Assembly (NCBI GenBank): GCA_016208495.1
Contig: JACQXX010000117.1
Location: 1 to 49,023 of the forward strand
From: Acidobacteriota bacterium
Lineage (GTDB): Bacteria; Acidobacteriota; Blastocatellia; Chloracidobacteriales; Chloracidobacteriaceae
Length of the DNA: 49,023 bases
Direction of reading: 5' to 3'
The notes beneath the pieces were generated by a model. It saw only the letters and a list, made by a program, of their open reading frames with translations, did no database searches and was not told the DNA's origin. Shown here in pieces: positions 18,372 through 27,679 of this stretch (positions within the stretch are counted from its first letter, which is position 1; each line of letters begins with the position of its first letter). Position numbers and translations under genes: made by a program.

Positions 18372-19172
18372 TCAATACACATCCGGTCGTTCGAGCGTTT
18401 GCTGGGAAAACAGACTTTCATTCAGCCCGGTATTAAACTTGATGTCTTCAATCACCATCAGCGTCCGGGTGTTTTCAGTCTTGGAAGCCATTTCCACTTT
18501 TTTGGCCACCCAGATGTTTGAGATTTTCACCAGATCAGTGGCGTGGTATTCGCGAATCATCTTCCCCTGTTTGTCAAACATTTGCGCCAGAATGACATAT
18601 GGCACATCCACCGGCACCCAAAGGTAAATGGACTGGTATTGCGAACGATCAGGTGCCACCGGGCGAGCTTCGATTTTGTAGGTTCTTCGTCCGTCAATCC
18701 AATCGTTTTCGACAATCATCTTGTAATTGAAATCATCCAGAACGCGTTCCTGCATGTCTTCATTGGTAAAATCCGTGCCTAAAAAGCGGCGGTCACGTTC
18801 CTGTGGAGCAATCCGGCGGGTACGTTGAATGGCCGGGGTGTAGAGCCATTGCCGGTCTTTCTGGCCTCCCTGATTAATGGTTAACAACCCAACACCGCGA
18901 ACTTCAGCCGGATCCAGAAACCGAACCAGCGTTTTGCTGTTTCCAAGCGCCCCAAGTTTCCGAAAGACAAATTTCTTGCGCCGCAACCCGCCTTTTTTGT
19001 CATAGACATCCATAAATGCCTGCCAGGCGGTGTCCTGGCTGGTGTCTTGACGATACACCGCTTCCATTATCCGGCGGGCATCAACCGCCGCATTCACATC
19101 GGTAACAAAATTGATTCCGAAACAAAACAATAAAAACACGATCCAGACTGTATGAACCCCACGATTATTCAT
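18372..19172 (-). CDS. LolA-like outer membrane lipoprotein-sorting protein
   Basis: A 266-residue exported protein of the COG2834-type lipoprotein-sorting group. ATG 19172, eight bases behind GAGG, gives a signal peptide with core VWIVFLLFCFGINFVTD. The mature part has the family traits: a first helix (AAVDARRIMEAVYRQD), then beta strands with KTLVRFLDPAEVRGVGLLTI, WLYTPAIQRTRRI and FTNEDMQERVLDDF. It probably binds a lipid or lipoprotein in the periplasm. The start overlaps the end of the ABC permease by eight bases, so it is the third gene of that operon and likely works with the transporter. Confidence 0.88.
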   Translation of the reverse strand: MNNRGVHTVWIVFLLFCFGINFVTDVNAAVDARRIMEAVYRQDTSQDTAWQAFMDVYDKKGGLRRKKFVFRKLGALGNSKTLVRFLDPAEVRGVGLLTINQGGQKDRQWLYTPAIQRTRRIAPQERDRRFLGTDFTNEDMQERVLDDFNYKMIVENDWIDGRRTYKIEARPVAPDRSQYQSIYLWVPVDVPYVILAQMFDKQGKMIREYHATDLVKISNIWVAKKVEMASKTENTRTLMVIEDIKFNTGLNESLFSQQTLERPDVY

Positions 19173-21729
19173 ATCCAATTGCCTCGACAATTTTCAGGTT
19201 TACGGCCCTGTGTGCCGGCCAGTAGGCAGCAATGAGCGCAATCACCACCACCACGGGCAGCGTTCCAAAAATCAGACTGAAGGACAGATCAAATGGAATG
19301 GTAAAGCCTCCCAGGATCAACGCCACCAGTCGGACCAGAATATAGGTATTGAAGGCCCCGGCAAAAACCGCCGTCACCAGACCCACAATCGCAATCACGA
19401 CGGCTTCGAGGAGCACCATTTTCCGAACCTGCCCGCGCAATCCGCCAATGGCTCGCAACACGCCGAGTTCACGTTTCCGCTCAGCCACGGAAATCATCAT
19501 GGTGTTGAAAATTCCAATCGCCGCCACCAGTACCGAAATAATCGTTTGCAGGTAAATCACAAAAAAGAAGGTATCGAGCAGGTCAAAAACCCATTTTTTG
19601 TATTCCTGGTTGGTATAAATAAATGCCTGCTGCTCAGTTGAAATGACTTTTTCCAGTTCACGTTTAAAGGCGACGGCATCCACTCCGGGCTGTAAATTGA
19701 TGTCCACAATGTCAATTCCGTCATCTTTCCAGAATTGAATATAGAGCGCCCGATCCATAAACACCGTTCCCTGGTCGGAGGTGTAATCTTCGATGATGCC
19801 GGCAATCGGACGTTCCAGGATGCCAGTTGGGGTATCGAGCGCCACCGTGTCGCCAACCTTGAGCTTCCACCGAAGGGCAAAATTTCGGGCGACCAGAAAT
19901 CCTTCGCCTTTGCACGCCATCGCTTCAGCCCGAACCGGGTCGCCTTCATCCACCATATCTTTGGTTCGGGCAAACAGACCATCCATTTCCAGCGCAATCA
20001 ACGAAGGTGTCGTCCCACGATACTCAACCGTAATAAAACGCACATTTTCAAGCCGTTTGACGCCGGGCACCGCCGCGATTTTCTGACTGAACTCCGGGCT
20101 AAAATGGTAACTGCGTGAACGAACCTGCTCTGAAGTGGTTTTGACAAACAAATCAGAATTGATCGTGCGGTTCATCCAACGCTCAACCACGCCTTTATAA
20201 CTCTGGACATAGGATCCAGTGGCATACACAAACATCAGCCCAAACATCAGTGCGCCAACGGTGGCATTCATTCGGCGCGGCGCGTGAATCATGGCATCAA
20301 CCGCCAGGGCGCCTTCGGTCCCAAACAGAAAATCCATCGGTGTCCGCAAACTTCGCGCAATCAATTCCGCCATTTTGGGCAGCATCAACAACAACCCGAA
20401 ATTCAAAATTCCAGAGTAGACAAGCTGAAACATGCCGCCGACTTGCGCCGGGCTAAATCGAACGAAAACCACGGCCACTGTGACCAGCAGGGCACCCGCC
20501 AACGTGCGCATCCATCCGGCAACAACTTCTGGCTGGCGGATTTCAATGTTGTGCAGCGCCAGTACCGGATTGAGTTGCGAGGCGGCCCGAGCGGGCATCC
20601 ACGCGGCGATGAGTGACGCCAAAACGCCCAAAACAACGGTCGTGGCGGCAAAATCCCAGCGAAAAACCGGTTGATCAACCCCGGCAGCCAGCCCAAAAAT
20701 CGTGGCGGCGACAATACTCAGGATTTTCGCTGCTCCCTGGGCTAAATAGAGTCCCGCAACAATGCCCACGAGCGAGCCAATCACCCCAATCACCAGCGCT
20801 TCGCCCATAAACATAAGGGCAATGTTGCGGCGCTCAACCCCAAGGGATCGCAGGATCCCAATCTCTTTCCAGCGTTGATTCACTGAAATGGTAAATGAAT
20901 TAAAGATGATGAAAATACCGACCAGTAGCGCGACATAACTGGTAATGAGCATTCCCTGCTGCATGGCCGCCATCACGTTTTCGATGTTTTTTCCTCGTGA
21001 AGCAGGTCGTTCGACTTCGATGGCCGCCGGAAGCTTGCTTCGAAGCGCTGCCTGAACCTGTTCGACCGAAACACCGGGGTCGGTTTGAATATCAATCCGG
21101 TCAAAATTCTTGCCACGTCCAAACACATACTGAGCCGAATAGACGTCCATCACCGCAATTTGCCCGTCAAAAACAGCGCCAATTCCCGCCGGAGCAAAAA
21201 TACCGCGAACATTAAAAGAGAGTTTTCCACGTGAGGTGTAGAGCGGCAGTTTATCGCCTTCCTTCAAATGGTAGCGGTCCGCAAACTTGCGCGAGACCAG
21301 AATTGAAAAAGGTTCTGACAAATAGACGAGCGGATCATTTAACTCCATCTGCGACTCGTCAAACTGATATTCGCGGATGGATTGGTCGCCAGTGGTATCA
21401 GTTCCCACAATCAAAATGTTCCCCGGCGGGTCAAAAGCCGTTTTGGCCAGAGTTTCAACCACGGGTTCAGCCACCATCACGCCGGGTGTTTCGCGCACAA
21501 CGTCGAGGACTTCCTCGGGAAATCCGCTTTCACCCGATGCAACCTGGAGCGTGGCTTTTCCGGCTAGTTTTTCAACCGTTGTTTTGAGCGAACCCAGCAA
21601 GGTCAGATTGGCGGTTTTGACGGCGAAAAAAACTGAAACGCCGAGGGCAATCCCGAGAATGGTAAAAGCGAGCCGGAGCCGATGTGTTCGCCACTGCTTC
21701 AATGTCACTGAAAGTAAAGCACTTAGCAT
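19165..21729 (-). CDS. ABC transporter permease with two FtsX domains
   Basis: An 854-residue inner-membrane protein. An N-terminal helix (LRLAFTILGIALGVSVFFAVKTA) precedes a MacB-like periplasmic domain and a first FtsX core (ITSYVALLVGIFIIFNSFTISVNQRWKEIGILRSLG). Then come several central helices, a second periplasmic domain and a second FtsX core (QTIISVLVAAIGIFNTMMISVAERKRELGVLRAIGG). It is a fused, double-length permease like COG0577/COG3127 members. ATG 21729 overlaps the stop of the ATPase gene. Together with the ATPase and LolA-like protein it probably moves lipoproteins or lipids from the inner membrane. A role as efflux system is possible. Confidence 0.9.
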   Translation of the reverse strand: MLSALLSVTLKQWRTHRLRLAFTILGIALGVSVFFAVKTANLTLLGSLKTTVEKLAGKATLQVASGESGFPEEVLDVVRETPGVMVAEPVVETLAKTAFDPPGNILIVGTDTTGDQSIREYQFDESQMELNDPLVYLSEPFSILVSRKFADRYHLKEGDKLPLYTSRGKLSFNVRGIFAPAGIGAVFDGQIAVMDVYSAQYVFGRGKNFDRIDIQTDPGVSVEQVQAALRSKLPAAIEVERPASRGKNIENVMAAMQQGMLITSYVALLVGIFIIFNSFTISVNQRWKEIGILRSLGVERRNIALMFMGEALVIGVIGSLVGIVAGLYLAQGAAKILSIVAATIFGLAAGVDQPVFRWDFAATTVVLGVLASLIAAWMPARAASQLNPVLALHNIEIRQPEVVAGWMRTLAGALLVTVAVVFVRFSPAQVGGMFQLVYSGILNFGLLLMLPKMAELIARSLRTPMDFLFGTEGALAVDAMIHAPRRMNATVGALMFGLMFVYATGSYVQSYKGVVERWMNRTINSDLFVKTTSEQVRSRSYHFSPEFSQKIAAVPGVKRLENVRFITVEYRGTTPSLIALEMDGLFARTKDMVDEGDPVRAEAMACKGEGFLVARNFALRWKLKVGDTVALDTPTGILERPIAGIIEDYTSDQGTVFMDRALYIQFWKDDGIDIVDINLQPGVDAVAFKRELEKVISTEQQAFIYTNQEYKKWVFDLLDTFFFVIYLQTIISVLVAAIGIFNTMMISVAERKRELGVLRAIGGLRGQVRKMVLLEAVVIAIVGLVTAVFAGAFNTYILVRLVALILGGFTIPFDLSFSLIFGTLPVVVVIALIAAYWPAHRAVNLKIVEAIGYE

Positions 21730-22412
21730 ACAACAGCCACTCCTGTGCTGACCAGTTCGCCATCTTTCATCGTCAACACCTGGTCGCAATGTTTGGCCGC
21801 CTGGGCGTTATGGGTGACCAGCAAAATGGTGGTGTTCAGTTCCCGGTGCAGTTCATCAAGCAACGCCAGAATTTCATTTCCAGTTTTGGAATCCAGGTTT
21901 CCAGTCGGTTCATCACCCAGGAGCAACGGGGGCTGAAAGATCAACGCTCGGGCAATGGCGACACGCTGGCGCTCGCCGCCTGAAAGTTCATCGGGGCGAT
22001 GGGTCTGGCGTTCGGCAAGCCGAACCCGATCAAGCATTTTCGCTGCCCGGTCCATGGCTTCGCGACGGCCAATCCCTTTTAACCTGAGCGGAAGCGCGAC
22101 GTTTTCCTGAGCGGTCAAAGTCGAAAGCAAATTAAAAGTTTGGAAAATAATGCCGATTCGTTCCCGTCGAAGCCGCGTCCGTTGATCGTCGTTGAGTTCA
22201 GAAATATTACGGCCTTCAAACACAATCTGGCCTGTGGATGGCTCATCAAGCCCGGCAATAATATTGAGCAGAGTGGATTTTCCCGAACCCGACGGACCCA
22301 TAATTGCCACTCGTTCGCCTTGATTGAGTTCAAAATTGATATTTTTCAAAGCTGTCACGGCTTTGCTACTGTCGTACACTTTTGAAATATTGCGTAATTC
22401 TATTACTTTCAT
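21723..22412 (-). CDS. ABC transporter ATPase (LolD/MacB type)
   Basis: A 229-residue nucleotide-binding subunit. It has Walker A GPSGSGKST (residues about 40-48), a Q-loop near IIFQTFNLL, the signature LSGGERQR, Walker B LLLGDEPTGNLD and an H-loop LVTHN. The start MKVIELRNISKVYDS is typical of the LolD/MacB branch that drives mechanotransmission-type FtsX permeases. It is the first gene of the ATPase-permease-LolA-like operon. The region upstream holds the F1 repeat element, so the promoter must lie within or just before it. Confidence 0.93.
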   Translation of the reverse strand: MKVIELRNISKVYDSSKAVTALKNINFELNQGERVAIMGPSGSGKSTLLNIIAGLDEPSTGQIVFEGRNISELNDDQRTRLRRERIGIIFQTFNLLSTLTAQENVALPLRLKGIGRREAMDRAAKMLDRVRLAERQTHRPDELSGGERQRVAIARALIFQPPLLLGDEPTGNLDSKTGNEILALLDELHRELNTTILLVTHNAQAAKHCDQVLTMKDGELVSTGVAVVC

Positions 22413-22443
22413 TGCAAAGTCACCTTTCCATCAGTAGAGGAAG

Positions 22444-22712
22444 AGTCAATAGTCAGTAGTCAGTAGTCAGTAGTTGATAAGTCAGTAGTCAGTAGATCAA
22501 ACCTGGATCGTTGAATCCGTGGAATTCTTGAAAAGAATTGTTCCTAACTGATTCAAATCGAACAAAATCCACTTGACACGAATTCCAAAATCCCGACACT
22601 CGACTACTGACTACTGACTACTGACTACTGACTACTGACTACTGACTACTGACTACTGACTACTGACTACTGACTACTGACTACTGACTACTGACTACTG
22701 ACTACTGACTAC
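22444..22712. repeat. inverted heptamer-array element F1 (AGTCAGT...GACTACT)
   Basis: About seven copies of the heptamer AGTCAGT (22444-22495) precede a core of roughly 105 bp. Fifteen full copies plus six bases of the inverted heptamer GACTACT follow (22602-22712). The array ends four bases from the stop of the UbiB-like gene. The core, with the run AGAATTGTTCCTAA, recurs at 43460-43570, also next to AGTCAGT copies. Confidence 0.9.
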
Positions 22713-22716
22713 GATC

Positions 22717-24117
22717 TTAAGGAGCTTCTTCCTCTTCAATTTGGCGCAGATTGACCCTGGCTTTTAACCGGAGCGCCATTGACCGGATGCCCAAAAAATT
22801 GCGGTTGAGCCAGTTATTGACTGGCTGTGAGCGGGTATAGCGCTTGCCGATAATTTCCATCAGGATTTCCATCCCCCGCTGTAAATATCGTTCATTCCCA
22901 AAATCAAAAGTACCATCAACCCGAAGCGGCTCCCACACCCAATCAATATATTTTTGGAGTACTTTTTCGAGCTCCGGGTCAAGATCATCAGACGGACCGT
23001 AACCAACTGATTTTAAAAGGGCACCTTTGAGTTTTTCGGGACTGTTTTTGCAACTCGCCTCCATTTCAAACATGTAGTCAAATTCTTCGTCTGAAAGGTC
23101 GCGGCAACAGCCAAAATCAATCATTCCAAGTCGGCCATCCGGCAAAAACAGATAATTTCCTGGATGCGGATCTCCATAACACATCCGCCCCAAATTCATC
23201 AGTCGAAACGCAGACCGGGCAATCCGTTCGCCGTGCTGGTCACACTCGGCCTGAGAAGGGTTCGTCGCCAGATAAGCGTTGATATGCTGTCCCTCCAGGA
23301 ACTCCATGGTCAAAATCCGGCGGGTGGTAAATTCACCAAACACCCGTGGAATGACAATCCCTTCGTCGGGTTGAAACAAAAATCGGGCTTTTTGTAATTG
23401 TTGAGCTTCACGCAGGTAGTCGGTTTCCTGCTCCAGCACGTGCAGAATATCCGCCATTTGCTCGCGGAAATTCTCCCAATCGTCACCCAATCGAACCGGC
23501 CAGAGCAGGGCGTTCAGATTTTTGAAATCTTCGTGGATGGTGCGAGCAATGTTTGGATATTGGATCTTGACCGCCACCCGTTCGCCTGATTTCAACCGGG
23601 CCCGATGGACCTGCCCAAGTGAAGCGGCGGCAAATGCGGTGGTTTCAAATTCAGCAAAAATATCTTCCGGGTCGGCCCCAAGCTCGTTCGAGACGTGTTC
23701 GCGCAGTAACGAATAGTGCATCGGCGGGGCTTCAAAATGGAGCCGCCCCAGCGTGTCAGCTAATTCAGTTGGTACAACACTCGGAAAATTGGCAATCGCC
23801 TGCCCCAGTTTCAAAAAGGAACCTCGCAGGTAACTCATGCAATGCAACAGTTTGACGGCGGCATCGAGATTCGTTTGATTGAGTTGTTGCTTTCGCTCAG
23901 GTGCGCTGAGAAAGGGCGACCGCATCCAGTAGGCCAGATATCCCAATCCGATTTTGACCTGAGTGGCACCCAGCGGGAGCAGACGCGAAATCCGTCCAAC
24001 TGGAACTGGTCGGTGCGATAAACTTTGAAAGAATTCATCCATTTGCCCCCGACGCAACACCTCGCCGTCGAGGTCAGGCGGTAATTCTTTGAGAAAATCA
24101 GGATGCGAACGCACCAT
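22717..24117 (-). CDS. ABC1/UbiB-family atypical kinase
   Basis: A 466-residue protein. It shows the KxGQ motif in GSFLKLGQAIANFPS, the Ala-rich loop AAASLGQVHRARL, the VAVKIQYP lysine, the catalytic-loop region MCYGDPHPGNYLF and the metal-binding IDFGCCRDL, all typical of UbiB/ADCK proteins that support quinone or other isoprenoid lipid metabolism. ATG 24117 is chosen because GGAGG lies eight bases upstream; the frame is open further but the extension is Trp/Arg-rich and overlaps the TetR gene. The start lies 13 bases after the TetR stop, so both form an operon. Confidence 0.9.
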   Translation of the reverse strand: MVRSHPDFLKELPPDLDGEVLRRGQMDEFFQSLSHRPVPVGRISRLLPLGATQVKIGLGYLAYWMRSPFLSAPERKQQLNQTNLDAAVKLLHCMSYLRGSFLKLGQAIANFPSVVPTELADTLGRLHFEAPPMHYSLLREHVSNELGADPEDIFAEFETTAFAAASLGQVHRARLKSGERVAVKIQYPNIARTIHEDFKNLNALLWPVRLGDDWENFREQMADILHVLEQETDYLREAQQLQKARFLFQPDEGIVIPRVFGEFTTRRILTMEFLEGQHINAYLATNPSQAECDQHGERIARSAFRLMNLGRMCYGDPHPGNYLFLPDGRLGMIDFGCCRDLSDEEFDYMFEMEASCKNSPEKLKGALLKSVGYGPSDDLDPELEKVLQKYIDWVWEPLRVDGTFDFGNERYLQRGMEILMEIIGKRYTRSQPVNNWLNRNFLGIRSMALRLKARVNLRQIEEEEAP

Positions 24118-24130
24118 GTGACCAACCTCC

Positions 24131-24733
24131 CTAAACGTCGGTGGCAGGTTTGAGCGAACCGGAAAACAACCGCATCGCCTGATCCAGCACCACCAGCGTA
24201 TCTTCCTGGTTAGGCGAATCATCATTTGACCAGAAGGCCAGAACGCCAATGTAGAGAATCCAATACAGGTGCAGCGTGATGTAGGTCACCTCAGCGTTCC
24301 GCACGTGGTTTTGAATAATCTCGATGACGGTTTCAAGATGCTGCTGGCGGACCTGCTGGCCGTGGCTGGTGCGGGTGTGTTTGGCAAATGGGCTGAAGGC
24401 CGATTCAATCACTTCGCCAATGTAATGCCGGGCGGGTTTCAGTTCGCGCAAACCAGCCAGAATATACGCAAACAAATCCTCAGCCAGCGATTCCGTACCA
24501 CGCCTCCGCCGGTGATAAACAGCAGCGCCATCGTGCAATCCCTGAGCCAAAATAAACATTGCCAGTGCTTCTTTATTGGGAAAGTAATTAAACAGCGTGC
24601 CCGTCCCAATTTGGGCTTCGGCGGCAATGTCGCGAATCGTGGTTTTGTCAAAGCCTTTGGACAAAAACAACTGGCGAGCGGTCGCCACGATCCGCTCCTG
24701 AGTTTCAGCTTTGGCCTGGGCAGTGATTCGCAT
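24131..24733 (-). CDS. TetR/AcrR family regulator
   Basis: A 200-residue regulator with an N-terminal helix-turn-helix domain (RIVATARQLFLSKGFDKTTIRDIAAEAQIGTGTLFNYFPNKEALAMFIL). The GTLFNYFPNKEAL piece is diagnostic for the family. The C-terminal two thirds are helical and unassigned. It is followed directly by the UbiB-like kinase gene, which it probably controls, and preceded by two inverted copies of a TGAACACGTTCA site. Confidence 0.92.
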   Translation of the reverse strand: MRITAQAKAETQERIVATARQLFLSKGFDKTTIRDIAAEAQIGTGTLFNYFPNKEALAMFILAQGLHDGAAVYHRRRRGTESLAEDLFAYILAGLRELKPARHYIGEVIESAFSPFAKHTRTSHGQQVRQQHLETVIEIIQNHVRNAEVTYITLHLYWILYIGVLAFWSNDDSPNQEDTLVVLDQAMRLFSGSLKPATDV

Positions 24734-24750
24734 TGGCTTTCCTTTCTAAA

Positions 24751-24810
24751 ATGAACGTGTTCATATTACTCAAAGAAAGACCAATGTCAACCAGAAAGTG
24801 AACACGTTCA
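24751..24810. promoter_or_regulatory. pair of TetR-type operator half-palindromes
   Basis: ATGAACGTGTTCAT at 24751-24764 and TGAACACGTTCA at 24799-24810 are the same near-palindrome in opposite orientation (TGAAC, two bases, GTTCA). The first lies 17 bases upstream of the TetR start. The region also faces the ppk gene at 24956, so the regulator could act on both sides. Confidence 0.7.
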
Positions 24811-24819
24811 TAAAAGCAG

Positions 24820-24858
24820 CGGGCGGAAGACTTCAGCCCTGGTTTTTTCAGCCCTAAA
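24820..24858. repeat. fragment of the GGGCTGA-type repeat family
   Basis: GGGCGGAAGACTTCAGCCCTGG followed by a T-run and TCAGCCC matches pieces of the arrays near 12950 and 15100. It has inverted GGGCGGAAGACTTCAGCCC character and lies between the operator pair and the ppk gene. Confidence 0.55.
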
Positions 24859-24955
24859 AAGAAGCCCCTATCCGAACACCGCTCCAGGCTGGTATGATTT
24901 TTTCGGCTCGCATTCCAGCAACTCCAACCCTTTACCCCATCACAGAGATAAACTT

Positions 24956-27109
24956 ATGGCACGTTCCGATACCCGTCCGCTTCAACCGATCAACCTCGAA
25001 GATTCCGCCGTTGAATTTGTTCCACCTTCCCTTTCGGGCTCGCGCCATCTTTTGTTTAACCGCGAGTTAAGCTGGCTTGAATTTAACCGCCGTGTGCTGC
25101 AGGAAGGTCTGGATCCAACTCAGCCACTCCTTGAACGGCTCAAATTCCTGGCTATTTTTTCCACCAACCTGGACGAATACTTTATGATCCGGGTCTCCGG
25201 ATTGCAGGAAAAACTCGAAGAAGAAGTCCAGGAATTATCACCCGACGGAATGACACCGTTTGAGCAGTTGCGTGAAATCAGACATCGAACACTTCCCTTG
25301 CTGGCCGAACAAATGAAGTGCCTTCGAACCGAGGTCTTGCCCCAACTGGCCGAAGCCGGGATTGTCGTAAGTTCCTACACCGAATTGTCCAGGGCTGAAA
25401 AAAAGAGCGTGGACCATTATTTCCACGAAAAAGTGTTTCCCGTACTGACGCCCCAGGCTGTGGATCCAAGCCACCCGTTTCCCTATATTTCCAACCTGAG
25501 CCTGAATCTGGCCGTGATGGTTGAACCTGCCCAGTGCGCTGATATTGGTTTATCAGGCGTGCGGTTTGCCCGAATTAAGTTACCGCCGATGGTGCCGCGC
25601 CTGGTGCCGGTTGATGCCTCGGGTACCAAATTCACCCTTTTGGGAAGTCTGATTGCAGCCAACGCCAACACCTTGTTTCCTGATATGAATTATGGCCGGT
25701 TTCATCTCTTCCGGGTCACCCGTGACGCGGATATTGAAATCCGTGAAGATGAAGCCGGTGACCTGCTTCGGTTTATGCAGCAAAAGCTCAGCCGCCGGCG
25801 CCGGTTTGGCGCCGCCGTCAGACTCGAAGTTGCCTCAACGATGCCCAATGATATGGTTGACTATTTGATGGCATCGCTCGACTTAACCCCAGAAGATGTG
25901 TATGTGATTGATGGGCCGCTCAATATTCCCGATTTTATGCAACTGCTGTCGCTGGATCGGCCCGAACTCAAGGACCGCCCAATGCAGGTTGTGGTTCCAG
26001 CCCCTTTGCGTCAACAAAAGAAACAGAACATCTTCGACCTGGTCAAAAAGCAAGACATTTTGCTCCATCATCCATACAACTCGTTTTCGACCGTGATGGA
26101 TTTGATTGATATGGCCGCCCGTGATCCGCAGGTGGTGGCGATCAAAATGTGCCTTTACCGAATCGGGCGGCATTCACCAATTGTGCAATCTCTGATTTCA
26201 GCCAGCGAACAGGGGAAACAGGTTGCGGTTGTGGTTGAACTCAAAGCCCGGTTTGACGAAGAAAACAATATTGAATGGGCCAAACAGCTTGAACAGGCTG
26301 GGGTTCACGTCGTCTATGGGTTGATGGGCCTCAAAACGCACTGCAAAGTGGCCCTGATTGTCCGCAACGAAGGTGAGACCCTGCGGACCTATGTGCACAT
26401 TGCCACCGGAAACTACAACGCGGCCACAGCTAAGATTTATACCGATTTGGGAATTTTTACCGCTGACCAGGAAATCGGCTTTGATGCCACCAACCTCTTT
26501 AATTATTTGACCGGGTATTCGCGCTATTCCAATTACCGGCGATTGATGGTGGCGCCAGTGAATTTACGTCAGCGATTTTTTACCTTGATCGAGCGTGAAA
26601 CTGAGCATGCCCGTGCTGGTCGTCAGGGCCATATCATTGCCAAAATGAACAGCCTGACCGATATGGAAACCATTCAGGCACTCTATCGCGCGTCACAGGC
26701 CAATGTGAAAGTCGAGTTGATCATTCGAGGGATTTGCTGTTTGCGGCCTGGCGTTTCCGGATTTTCTGAAAATATCACGGTGCGCAGCATCGTCGGTCGG
26801 TTTCTGGAACATAGCCGGATTTACTATTTTGCCAACAATGGCGAAGATGAGGTTTTCATCGGGAGCGCCGACTGGATGGGACGCAACCTCAGCCGCCGGG
26901 TGGAAGTCGTGACACCGGTTCTCAATCCGGAATTAAGGAAATATTTGCGCGAAGACGTACTCAATGCCTACCTGCGCGACAATCTCAAAGCGCGGATTCT
27001 TCAACCAGATGGCACCTATGTGCAGACCAAACCTTCTGAAACGGAAGAGCCATTTAGTTCGCAGCTCTATTTCGCCAATCTGCCTCAGCTTGAAATGGAT
27101 GAGGATTAA
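24956..27109 (+). CDS. ppk1: polyphosphate kinase 1
   Basis: A 717-residue PPK1, which reversibly makes inorganic polyphosphate from ATP. The N-terminal domain begins LFNRELSWLEFNRRVLQEGLD, and ILLHHPYNSFSTVMDLIDMAARDPQVVAIKMCLYRIG marks the first catalytic part. LMGLKTHCKVALIV carries H462, the candidate phosphorylated histidine. IATGNYNAATAKIYTDLG and GIFTADQEIGFDATNLFNYLTG follow, and the C-terminal lobe has SADWMGRNLSRRVEVVTPV. Length and order match the family. It stands alone, with no exopolyphosphatase beside it. Confidence 0.97.
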   Translation: MARSDTRPLQPINLEDSAVEFVPPSLSGSRHLLFNRELSWLEFNRRVLQEGLDPTQPLLERLKFLAIFSTNLDEYFMIRVSGLQEKLEEEVQELSPDGMTPFEQLREIRHRTLPLLAEQMKCLRTEVLPQLAEAGIVVSSYTELSRAEKKSVDHYFHEKVFPVLTPQAVDPSHPFPYISNLSLNLAVMVEPAQCADIGLSGVRFARIKLPPMVPRLVPVDASGTKFTLLGSLIAANANTLFPDMNYGRFHLFRVTRDADIEIREDEAGDLLRFMQQKLSRRRRFGAAVRLEVASTMPNDMVDYLMASLDLTPEDVYVIDGPLNIPDFMQLLSLDRPELKDRPMQVVVPAPLRQQKKQNIFDLVKKQDILLHHPYNSFSTVMDLIDMAARDPQVVAIKMCLYRIGRHSPIVQSLISASEQGKQVAVVVELKARFDEENNIEWAKQLEQAGVHVVYGLMGLKTHCKVALIVRNEGETLRTYVHIATGNYNAATAKIYTDLGIFTADQEIGFDATNLFNYLTGYSRYSNYRRLMVAPVNLRQRFFTLIERETEHARAGRQGHIIAKMNSLTDMETIQALYRASQANVKVELIIRGICCLRPGVSGFSENITVRSIVGRFLEHSRIYYFANNGEDEVFIGSADWMGRNLSRRVEVVTPVLNPELRKYLREDVLNAYLRDNLKARILQPDGTYVQTKPSETEEPFSSQLYFANLPQLEMDED

Positions 27110-27133
27110 CGGGTTGCTCCTGGTCAATCTTTT

Positions 27134-27679
27134 ATGATGACGACTGAGTTGGAAATCCTCAAAGAGGTTTGTCAAAAGCTGGAGGGGGTTGGGATTGACT
27201 ACATGCTCACTGGTTCGTTTGCCATGATTCACTATGCTCAACCCCGGATGACTCGTGACATTGACCTTGTTGTTTCACTGAAACCTCAAGTGATTGAACA
27301 GTTTGTTGGATTGTTCGATTCTGGGTATTACCTTTCAAAAAGTGTAATTGAGCGGGCGATGAATAACTGTTCAAATTTCAATCTGATCCACCTTGAAAGC
27401 ATTGTAAAGATTGACTTTGTGGTTCTCAAAAACGAACCATTCCGACAAGATGAATTTGCCCGACGAAAGCGAGTTCCCCTGGCCGATTTTGAAGTGTGGA
27501 TTGTCAGCCTGGAAGATTTAATTCTTTCAAAACTGATTTGGGCCAAACCAACCAGGTCTGAACTCCAGCTTCGGGATGTGAAAAACTTGTTGAAGGGCAC
27601 TTATGAGGAAGCATATCTGCTTGAAAAAGCCAGATCACTTGGTGTGAGTGAGTTATTGGAACAGGTTTTAGCCTTATGA
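27134..27679 (+). CDS. nucleotidyltransferase-like protein (AbiEii/DUF6036 type)
   Basis: A 181-residue protein of the polymerase-beta-like nucleotidyltransferase fold. LTGSFAMIHYAQPRMTRDIDLVV (residues 24-46) carries the GS...DxD active-site pattern, and ESIVKIDFVVL the third acidic residue. A C-terminal helix with SLEDLILSKLIWAKP resembles minimal nucleotidyltransferases in the AbiEii and MNT groups. Its stop overlaps the start of the next small gene. The pair resembles toxin-antitoxin or phage-defence arrangements, but the partner is not a recognised antitoxin, so the role is uncertain. Confidence 0.8.
   Translation: MMTTELEILKEVCQKLEGVGIDYMLTGSFAMIHYAQPRMTRDIDLVVSLKPQVIEQFVGLFDSGYYLSKSVIERAMNNCSNFNLIHLESIVKIDFVVLKNEPFRQDEFARRKRVPLADFEVWIVSLEDLILSKLIWAKPTRSELQLRDVKNLLKGTYEEAYLLEKARSLGVSELLEQVLAL

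Noticed and set aside
19210-21983. Plus-strand open frames opposite the ABC transporter operon
   Set aside because: They are shadows of the minus-strand permease and ATPase, which have clear family motifs.
22602-22712. CRISPR-like repeat run
   Set aside because: The units are 7 bases with no spacers between them, so this is a simple tandem array and not a CRISPR.
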